A stretch of DNA of 60,000 nucleotides from Mesostigma viride. Taxonomy: Eukaryota > Streptophyta > Mesostigmatophyceae > Mesostigmatales > Mesostigmataceae. The stretch is from assembly GCA_009746045.1 (NCBI GenBank), contig RPFO01000076.1:4645775-4705774 (forward strand), given 5' to 3'. The first letter of the stretch is position 1, and the number at the start of each line of letters is the position of its first letter. This document shows positions 51,938 through 60,000 of this stretch, piece by piece. A model generated the notes under the pieces. That model saw only the letters and a list, made by a program, of their open reading frames with translations. It made no database searches and was not told the DNA's origin. Position numbers and translations under genes: made by a program.

Positions 51938-54235
51938 GGCCAGGTGGGTAAGCCATGACTTGAAATGTTGTCCCCTGTAAATAGTCAATCACCCCTAGTG
52001 GGACGAACACTTGTACATAGTAATGGGGGTGTCCCTCTTGTGCAGCAGCAAGGGGTTGGGAATGATGAGGTGCTTCCACTCAATGATTGCAATAACGCTG
52101 CTGCAGCAGTGGAATTCCCTGTGCCTGTGGCAGGTGCAGGGTCTCCAGTTGTTGGGGTTGACTCTGGGAGTCAAGCCGCCAGACTGGAAGGACCTGCAGC
52201 TTCTGTGGGAACCGGGGCTGGCTCTGGGAGCCGAGCTACCTTGGAGGAGGTCCCTGGAGCAAGAGAACAGCAGGTGGGTCGTGCTATCCCAAGCACACAG
52301 TCTTTGTCACGTTCCTCTCTGTGCAGCCAGGCTGACAGGGGGTTGAGCTATGCTCAGGCTGGAAACACTCTACACCATATCTTTGGTCACTCTAAGCAGG
52401 CAGAGATGTTTGCTTGGAAGATTGGCAAGGAGCCTTTGCTAGAGGCCTGCAGTGCAGCTGCTCAGAATTGTGTCTGTCAGGAGAATGCTGTTCGCCTCCC
52501 ACAGTCCCATGCCAGAGAACCTGCTAGAGAGCGGGGGATATCCAGGTGGACATCCAACACATCAGGGGCATGTATCTGTTGGTGGGGGTGGATAGGTTTA
52601 GCAGATATAAAGGTTGCTGACCATTCTTCCTGGAATGCAGGAGCATCAGCTGTTGATGGGTCTCCAGTCTTTGTTGCCAGGCTTTGGGGTGTACACCAAG
52701 GTGCAAGCTGACTTGCAGTTTGACTGCTTGATCAAGCTGGCTGACCAGCTTCCTTGTAAGTTGGTAGTGGTCCCTAGGGAATGCCATGGGCAGCAGGGAG
52801 CTGTAGAGAGATCTATACGTGAAGTAAAAACAGTGGTGCTAGCAGCTAGTAGGAGTGTGCCTGTTGTGGCATCAGCTCTAGAGAAAGCAGCTTGGTGTAA
52901 GGGGATTGAGGAGCAGCTTAACCACAGGGTAACCTATTACTATGATGGTGTGGCAGTCTCTCCCCTGGCACTGCAGTTTGGTATGCTATCACAGGACGTG
53001 GTGGCAGCCTGCCTGAAGAAGGCAGACAGGGTGTTTTCCAGATTGAGGCGTAAGGACAAGGGTTGGAAAATGCTGAGGCCCCACTGGGTGGGACTGAGGG
53101 TCAGGATGTGGAAGGAACCGTCATTACCAGGCAAGCGTGGCAAGTGGCAAGATGGGCAGGTAACCCATGTTGAGGAAGCTAACCATTCTTGTCTGGTGGC
53201 TTTGGAGAGTAATCCCAAGCACGTGTACAGGCTATCCTGGGCTCACGTCAAGGAGAGAAGGCCAACTGCAATCTGGCCTGAAGACGGCCCTGATCCTCCC
53301 TTGGAGGGAGATGAGCAGGATGAGAGCCAGGCAGCAGATGCTAACCCACCATGCTTGGATTATGGTCTGTCCTGGATGGATGAGGGTGAGCAGGAGTCTG
53401 CTGAGACGTCTGTCACAAGGCCAGAGGTGGCCAGGGCTGCACCACAGTCCAGGGGGCTACTTATGGCGGACATCATTCGAGCTCTGCAGAACAGCAAGCG
53501 TGATCCCAAGGTATCTAAGCTCACGGGATGGGGGTCATGTGGGGCACCAGCACTAGAAGTGGATACCAACTCACAGGTGTCCATTCTAAGGGTAGAGGAT
53601 GCTGCAGGCTTGCAGTGGTCATCCCCTAGCTGCCTAGCTGTGTCTGATTTCTCTGGGAATGTGTCCATGAAGATCTTGGGAGAAGTGAGTGTGCCTATCC
53701 TGGGGGTGCCCACCACGTTCAGTGTGGTTGAAGGGTATCAGGGGCCTGCCATTCTAGGACAGAACTTCTTGTGCTTACCAGGGGTGAGGATATCCTCTGC
53801 GGAACTAGCATTAGAGGGGCAGGGCCGCCTTCCCTTGCAGAGATATCGCTACTCCCAGGGTCTTAGTGTGGCTGTAAGGGCTGTGAGGGGTCTAGAGGCA
53901 GAGGGTCCTGATACAAAGGAGCCCATTGCTGGGGACCTGCTGATCCTCCCTACTACGTTTGACCCACGTGAGTTGGGTGTGCAGAGGTACCAGATCCCAG
54001 GAACGAGTCCTGTACCTTGGCGCAAGCTAGTGGAGATGATGCAAAGCCCCAAGATGGCTAAGGCATGGACTCTTGGCTTTGTTGCTTCTGGGCATGAGTG
54101 GATAGTTGCCAACTGTGCAGAGCCTGTGGATGTCCTCCCTGAGGATCACCAGCTGCTCAGATTGATGTTTGTCCTCAAGCTCAAGGAGGTAGATGGCGTG
54201 CAGGTGCCACACGTTAGACCAGTTGTGACTGAGTA
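51938..54235 (+). pseudogene. Element G end of gag and pol to the D insertion
   Basis: Six gag codons end at UGA (51956-51958), followed by CTT. The frame continues without shift into pol (MLSPVNSQSPLVG, GGVPLVQQQG, then the zinc segment LHHIFGHSKQ ... CVCQ). Indels near 52535 and 52612-52625 disturb the integrase core. From there one frame is open to 54235: VQADLQFDCLIK, GQQGAVERSIRE, GLRVRMWKEPSLPGKRGKW, the protease-like EVDTNSQVSIL (Asp codon at 53562) with GPAILGQNFL, and the beginning of RT (VDGVQVPHVRPVVTE). Element D cuts it just inside RT. Confidence 0.87.
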
Positions 54236-54886
54236 AGTTAGCATTTTGGGCAACCAATATGCTAAGTGGATGCAGTTTGGAAAGACCTTTCCAACGCCGT
54301 GCTGACCGCCTGAAACAGACAAGGGACAAGAAAGATATGAGGTCCCGAAGTCCTAGCCGTCCGTGGCCGACTGAGGTACAGTCCTCTGGTGTAGTGGACA
54401 GGACACGTGGCAGGCCGTGCCTGCGCAGGCTTAGCCTGACTATCACGTGACTGTGGTCCACGTAGACCAGAGGAGCAGCAGCCTGTGACTGGTGGACTAC
54501 AGGAACTGGCACAGGTCTGCAAGGATAAACACTAGGCCTTGCAGGCTTGTGACAGGTCCTGTACTTCCTAGGTTGCAGAGTCTAGGCAAATCCAGTTCGT
54601 CCTGGCTCTGCACTGATGCCAGTGGACGTTGAGGATTTGCTTGCCTGCCTGCACGTGCCTCGTCACGCCGATGGGAACGAGGAACATTGCAAAGGATATA
54701 GCTTGGTCATGGGGGATGACCAGCTATCTTGGCAAGCACGAACCGAAGCTCCCACATTGGACGTGGAACCGCTCACCGTGGTCGTGGCTTGGTGCACGGG
54801 TTAAAAGGTTGCTGCCTTGCAACTTTGGCTCATCCCGTTGTGTGGCGTGAGAGACCAGGAACTCACAGTTCTGGCTGTCGCTAACT
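54236..54886 (+). repeat. 5' LTR of element D
   Basis: 651 bp, AGTTAGCATTTTGGGC to TGTCGCTAACT, followed by CGTACTATTGC. Confidence 0.93.
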
Positions 54887-54917
54887 CGTACTATTGCATT
54901 TCTGTTTGCAAGGTTTC

Positions 54918-56059
54918 ATGTCGGCCGAGGCTCGGGTTACTCACCTGAGTCATCTCCCAGGCGCGAAGCAGCTCCAGAGTTGCCGGCGCGCGAAGACGCA
55001 TTCTTCCCCTACATCACCCGTCCAACGCTTCTACATTTGTGCAAGCGGCCCACGTTGCGAGGGGCCTTGCGGAAGGAGGTTGGGTCGCTGTGTTCGGTAA
55101 CGCAGCAGGGCCGTCGGCAAACGACCCTGTGGTGATGAGGATTAGGGCGACGACGTCGCCAGGGGAAACAGGACGGGTCTGCACGGAGCGCCTCGTCGCC
55201 ATTCGCGACGAAATTGCTTCGTTGATCTACAGTTTAGAAGTTGCGTACCAGGGCGGGCACGTAACCATCCAGGCGCTGGACTTAGCGCGTGAAACGCTGG
55301 GCCAACTGGTGGCCATCTGTTTAGGTGGAACCAGATTGTATAATCACTGGGTGGCGACAAGCTCGCTGGGGGAGGGGACCGACGCGTCACATATCATACG
55401 GGACGCGCAGACGCGCGAGGCCGATAGCCCGTGGGATTCGGCCGAGGTGGTGGCTCAAACGTGTGAGCACCTGGTCAACATTCTGATCCAAGAGGCGCGT
55501 GGTCACGCCGATCACTGGGTGATCACTACGCGGCCGCCGGGATTTGGTCGACCTTGGACACTCCGAGGTTGCAGAGCAGGCCAGGGGCGACTGGGCCGAC
55601 GGTGACAGTCATCACCGGTCGAGACGTCTCCGACGAGGAGTTCCACGATCAGTTCGTGGACCGCCAACGGGAATCATAGCCGCTCGTCACAACAGATTGA
55701 CGAGGGTGACGGCACAAACGAGGGATACTCGGCAGGCGCAGGGCAGAGTTAAACATCCCTTTGAGCCGGAACACGATTTTGGGGAGATTGGTCGGGGCTC
55801 GCGGAACGACCGGCGAGGTGGTGGTAGTCGGTGGGTCAGGAATCTTCAGTGGTATCGCCGTGGCAGTGCGCCTAGACTGCCGGTAGAGCAGACAGCAGCC
55901 GGGAGGCCGGTGAGCCGTGTGCTAGGTCCTTACAACGCGGAGGAGGTCCGCTCAGTTCCACGCGTGGGGACACCGGTGGCACGCACAGCGCAGGAGCGTG
56001 AGGAGGAGGCCATAGCTGAGGAGCATCCAGCGGCTTCTTCCGGCAGCACCAGCGCTTGA
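54918..56059 (+). pseudogene. Element D ORF1, unrecognised protein, several frameshifts
   Basis: The ATG at 54918 (MSAEARV) matches the ORF1 start of B. Homologous blocks continue (VARGLAEGGWVAVFGNAAG, EVAYQGGHVTIQALDLARE, GTRLYNHWVATSSLGEG), but frames change near 54945, 55025, 55540 and 55650. A final open frame ends GSTSA with TGA at 56057-56059. Short of these indels it has the same length and order as B (18893-20034) and the intact copy in G. Confidence 0.75.
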
Positions 56060-56111
56060 GCCTGTTTTCCTTGTCTATCGCCTGTTTTGTTTTGCCATCC
56101 CACTGTATATA

Positions 56112-57463
56112 ATGCCTCGTGGCAAACCGGGAGACGGCGACAAGGGCGAGATGGAGGCACCGGCTGGAGCAAGCCAGGAGCCTCGGCAAGACAAGGAGCA
56201 GCTGGTGGGGGAGGCGATCCCAGCCAGCGAGGGCGATGGGGGAAAGAGACCAGGCAGCAAGAGACGGCACGAAGACTCGGTGGAGGAGGCGCGCAAGGCG
56301 CGGGCACTAGGAGCATCTGATGCAATAACGGTGGCGAATGGGCAACCTGCCGTGGAGAAGCGTAAGAGGGACACCTCCGCTGACGGCAATGGTAAGAGGC
56401 CTCACGTGGATGTGCTCTCCCCTGTGCTGCTGGCCCAAGTGGCGTTGTTGCTGTGACACCCACTGTGGTGGAGCCGGTGAAGGCGCTGCCAGGGTCGAGA
56501 CCTCACATGAGTGCAGTCACGCTTATGAATGGACAAAAGCCTCTTAACCCACCACTAGCACAGGAAGCCTAGACAAGTGGCTAGAGGACATGGAGCTGGT
56601 TGTGCTCTCCGTGGACCCCACTGTCAACCTAGTGCAAGTGTTTCACTCGTCCACGTGCAACAGGGACTCGTCAGAGCGTGTCAGGGAAAAGGCTAGGACT
56701 GGTGTCAAGGATAAGCTAACCTGGGCACAGTTCCTGGATGGGTTGAGGGAGGAGTTCTCTGACAAGGTTCTCAACCTCACCAACTACTATAAACATCAGT
56801 ATGACACCTTTGAGATAGTGGGTCCTGTGGCAGAGGAATGGGCTAGGCTCAACCGTATCAGGACAAGGGGGCCAAGTATGGCTTCCTGGTCACAGATAGG
56901 GCCTTGGCAGACTATTTCCTGGACCGTATGGGTTTGAGTGTGGATGGGAGGAACAGTGCCCGCATGTTTCTTAACCAGACTGATGGCTCCTTGCGTGCTC
57001 TGGAGCTTGTAATCCTCAGCATAAGGAAGCCAGATCCTGCCTGCAAAGCTATCCAGTCCCATGGCAGCAATGCCACCTCCGCTGTGCAGGGCCAAGGTGA
57101 TGTCCCCGGGTACCCAGCCCGTGATGGGGCAAGGCCCAACAAGCGTAAGCGCTTCAGGCGCCAGAGGCAGGGGGCTCAGGGTGGCAAGGGTGCAGGTTCC
57201 CAAGGAGGGGTTGGGAGCCAGCAAGCTGGTGGTCAGCAGGGTAAGGGTGGCCAAGGGCAAGGCAAGGGCCAAGCTCAAGGCAACCAGGGCAAGCAGGGTG
57301 GACAGTCTCAGGGAGGCCAGGGAAGCCTGGCAAGGGTGGGGCTGGGTCTGGGAAGAAGGGTGGAGCATGCTTTGTGTGTGGCAAGGAAGGTCACTGGCGT
57401 CGTGAGTGTCCTGACAGGAAGGCCAAGCCTGCTGGGGCAGGGGGCCAGTCGGGGCAGCAGTGA
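56112..57463 (+). pseudogene. Element D gag, frameshifted, CCHC zinc knuckle
   Basis: Starts MPRGKPGDGDKGEME, 52 bases after the ORF1 stop, behind TATATA. Frames change near 56430, 56565 and 56860, and again near 57325 just before the knuckle CFVCGKEGHWRREC. Apart from these indels it is nearly identical to element B gag. It ends at UGA 57461-57463 in the context CAG-CAG-UGA-CUA-GCU. Confidence 0.83.
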
Positions 57464-57469
57464 CTAGCT
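57458..57469 (+). promoter_or_regulatory. gag-pol stop codon in a readthrough context (UGA CUA)
   Basis: Same bases as in element B. The downstream pol frame is in phase with gag (LDVHKDGGVPLVQ about 15 codons later). Read with G (UGA CUU) and F (UGA CUG), the pattern UGA-CU is kept in all four copies where gag ends can be seen. Confidence 0.6.
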
Positions 57470-60000
57470 ACATCATCCCCTGTAAATAGTCAATCACCCC
57501 TTGGGGAAGGTGTGTTGGATGTACATAAGGATGGGGGTGTGCCCCTTGTGCAGCACCAAGGGTGTAAAGATGTTGTTCTTCCACTGGATTGCAATAACAA
57601 TGCTGCAGCTGAATTCCCTATGCCTCATGCAGGTGGTGGGTCTCCAGCAGGTGCTGGCCTGGAGGGCCAAAGGACCTTGCTGGAAGGGCCTGGAGCGGTC
57701 CAGGGAGCAGGACCTGGCTTGGGGAGTCAGGATGGCCTGCAGGAAGCCCTGGAACCTCAGGAGTGGATCATGTGTCCCCACACACGGTTCAGACGTCTCG
57801 CCAGGTCAGTACTGACAGAGTGCTGAGCTATGCTGAGGCTGGCCATAGATTGCATCATATGTTTGGGCATTCTGGGCAGGCAGCAATGTTTGCTTGGAAG
57901 CTAGGTAGGGAGCCTTTGTGGGAGGCATGCCAGGCTGCTGCTGAGAACTGTGGTTGCCAGGAGAATGCTGTTCACCCACCTCAGTCCCATGCTAGGGAGC
58001 CTGCTAGGGAGCGTGGCGACATCCAGATGGATATCCAGCATATCAGGGGCTTGTATATATTGGTGGCAGTGGACAGGTTCAGCAGATATAGACTGATAGA
58101 CGTTCTGCCTGGTATGCAGGAGCACCACTTGTTGTTGGGTATGAAGGCCCTGATCCCAGGCTTTGGGGTGTGCAAGAGTGTGCAGGCAGACTTGCAGTTT
58201 GACTGTTTGCTCAAGCATCAGGACCAGCTGCCTTGTAAGCTGGTAGTAGTCCCCAGGGAGAGTCATGGGCAGCAAGGGGCTGTAGAGAGATCCATACGTG
58301 AAGTGAAGACAGTGGTGCTAGCAGCAGAGTCAGTGCCACTTGTGGCATCTGCCTTAGAGAGGGCAGCCTGGTGTAAGGGGATAGAAGAGCAGCTGAACCA
58401 CAGGGTTAACTATTACTTTGATGGTGTGGCTGTCTCTCCCCTGGCCCTGCAGTATAGCTTGTTACCTGAGAACGTGGTGCAGGCCAGTCTTAGGAAGGCA
58501 GATAGGTTATTTGCCCAGCTGAGACGTAAGGACAAGAACTGGAATGTGCTGAGGCCTCAGGTGGGGCTGAAGGTCAGGATGTGGAAGGAACCATCTATTC
58601 CAGGCAAGCGGGGGAAGTGGCAGGATGGGGTTGTCACTCGTGTGGAAGAAGCTAACAGATCTTGCCTGGTGGCTTTGGAAAAGGATCCAAGGCACGTGTA
58701 CAGGTTGTCCTGGGCTCATGTCAAGGAAAGAAGGCCACATGCAATCTGGCCTGCAGACGGGCCAGGCCCTCCCAGCTGGGTTGAGGAGCCAGGCCAGAGC
58801 CAGGCAGCAGCAGCTAACAATCCTCTGGTAGTGGATGATGGTCTGTCCCTGCTGGAAGATGACGAGCAGGAGGAGGCTGCTGAAGCAACTGTCACAAGGC
58901 CAGAGGGGACGGGGCAGCCACCTAAGGCCCGGGGGCCTCTCATGGCGGACGTCATCCGAGCACTCATGCGCAGCAAACATGATCCCAAGGTATCCAAGCT
59001 CACGGGGTGGGGGTCGTGCTGGGCAGCTACAATGGAGGTAGATACCAACTCACAGGTGTCTGTCATCAGGGAAGAGGATGCTGTAGGCTTACAGATGTCC
59101 CATCCCAGTTGCCTTGCTGTGTCTGATTTCTCAGGAAAGGTGTCCATGAAGATCCTTGGGGAAGTGAGTGTGCCTATCTTAGGGGTGCCCACCACGTTCT
59201 GTGTGGTAGAGGGCTATAAGGGGCCTGCCATTCTGGGACAGAACTTCTTGTGCATGCCAGGGGTTACTTTGACCTCTGATGAGTTGGCACTAGAAGGCAG
59301 GGGCAGCCTCCCCCTTGAAAGATATCACTATTCCCAGGGTCTTGCAGTGGCGGTGAAGGCTGTTAGGAGTCAGCCAGCTGAGGGTCCTCAGAGTCAGGAG
59401 CCCATAGCTGAGGACTTGTTGATAATCCCAACCACCTTTGATCCAAGGCAGTTAGGGGTAAACAGGTACCAGATAGCTGCTCACAGTCCTATTCCCTGGC
59501 GCCAGCTAGTCGAGATGATGCAGAGCCCCAAGATGGCTAAGGCATGGACTCTTGGCTTTGTTGCTTCTGGGCATGAGTGGATAGTTTCCAACTGTGCAGA
59601 ACCTGTGGATGAGCTGCCAGAAGTTCACCAGCTGCTCAGATTGATGTTTGTCCTCAAGCTCAAGGAGGTTGATGGTGTCCAGGTGCCACATGTCAGACCA
59701 GTTGTAACCGAGTATCATGGCACTGGCCAGTTGTTAGATGAGGAGCTCTATACTCCAGGGATGCTGCATGACACGTGGAGGATTCTGCTGTGTATATTTC
59801 TGTCTTTTCTGGTTAAGGGTGTGCCCTATAGCTCTGTGCTGATTGATTTCAAGAGGGCTTTTCTCAAGGGTGACCAAGATCAGGCTAGGCAGACTTGGAG
59901 AGATATCCCTCCTTTCTTTGTGACTGTACCTGCTGTATGGAGAGCAGAGATAAAGGCCAGGTACCTGAGAATTCTGAAAGGGTTGGAAGGTCTCAGGTCC
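57464..60000 (+). pseudogene. Element D pol: integrase, protease-like domain, RT (runs off window)
   Basis: An indel near 57735 shifts the linker. From about 57780 one frame is open to the window end. Zinc segment LHHMFGHSG ... CGCQ; integrase Asp in DIQMDIQHIRG (58018), Asp in VQADLQFDC (about 58188), Glu in GQQGAVERSI (about 58282); SH3-like segment at about 58560-58720; protease-like EVDTNSQVSVI (Asp codon at 59041) and GPAILGQNFL (59224-59250); RT from VPHVRPVVTEY through DFKRAFLKGD to LEGLRS at the edge. This uninterrupted stretch proves that integrase, protease-like domain and RT lie in one frame in that order. Confidence 0.9.

Larger units (their letters stand above)
30584..54235 (+). 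mobile_element. Element G: copia-like retrotransposon, interrupted by F and by D
   Basis: The 5' LTR is 30584-31237, followed by ORF1 (31261-32397), gag (32452-33780), the insertion of F (33781-51932 plus a duplicate GCTCT), the end of gag and pol through integrase and protease into RT, where element D is inserted at 54236. The probable target duplication at the left end is ATTAT (30579-30583). The right end is not in the window. It is the same broad family as A/B/D but a distinct subfamily: its LTR and ORF1 are clearly diverged. Confidence 0.88.
54236..60000 (+). mobile_element. Element D: copia-like retrotransposon, 5' part, inserted in G
   Basis: Begins with its LTR right after VVTE of the G reverse transcriptase. 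The 5 bases before it (GAGTA) are the expected target duplication. ORF1, gag and pol follow to the window edge in the middle of RT. It belongs to the A/B family. The last 45 bases repeat positions 1-45. If A were the other half of D, both would share a target duplication, but A is followed by CCAAC, so they are separate insertions on this evidence. Confidence 0.9.

Noticed and set aside
54918-56059. Envelope-like gene in the extra ORF of these elements
   Set aside because: It lies before gag, and has no signal peptide, transmembrane segment or cysteine pattern.
1-60000. Circular plasmid or tandem array of 59,955 bp, suggested by identical ends
   Set aside because: The identity lies inside a multi-copy retrotransposon family and the flanking 5-bp duplications of D and A do not match. 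Not supported without sequence beyond the edges.

Overview
The window is eukaryotic and consists almost entirely of transposable elements. I see no bacterial-style operons and no convincing housekeeping gene. The elements have LTRs, polypurine tracts, CCHC zinc-knuckle Gag proteins and Ty1/copia-type reverse transcriptases. A green alga or another protist is plausible, but the sequence alone does not settle the host.

Layout. 1-2733: 3' part of a copia-like element (A, + strand) ending in its LTR. 2734-6600: degenerate sequence with an internally deleted tandem dimer and one small terminal exon-like ORF. 6640-7499: a TTTCTCAC-rich island and a gag remnant. 7590-9217: minus-strand ORFs, one polyglutamine and one with an RNase H1 hybrid-binding (viroplasmin-like) domain. 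9218-11490: mostly non-coding, with a perfect 26-bp palindrome. 11490-30583: wreck of a Ty3/gypsy-like element (C: gag, DTGA protease, polypurine tract, 3' LTR). C is interrupted by full-length copia-like element B (12259-20712, minus, TSD CCAGA), a TTAA-type DNA transposon relic (J), a tandem LTR-like dimer (25818-28406) and short tandem repeats. 30584-54235: copia-like element G, inserted in the C LTR and itself interrupted by element F (33781-51932, TSD GCTCT). F carries DNA transposon K (34417-37089, TTAA) and element H (38502-46139, TSD GAAGG). 54236-60000: element D inserted in the reverse transcriptase region of G and running off the window. The first and last 45 bases of the window are identical because both lie in the same family at the same point.

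Elements A, B, D, F, G and H form one unusual group. The fuller copies (B, D, F, G) read ORF1 (unrecognised), then gag, then pol. In pol the retropepsin-like domain lies between integrase and reverse transcriptase, not between gag and integrase as in standard Ty1/copia. Its active site reads D-T-N or D-T-Q instead of D-T/S-G. The reverse transcriptase box is HGDD, the integrase spacing is about DD(29-31)E, the LTR ends are AG...CT, and gag and pol are separated by UGA followed by CU. In B, D and G this is one in-frame UGA. Target-site duplications and the rejoining of interrupted reading frames fix most boundaries. I regard this lineage as the main discovery candidate. Most copies carry a few frameshifts, but LTR pairs of B, F and H look nearly identical by eye, so activity was recent.
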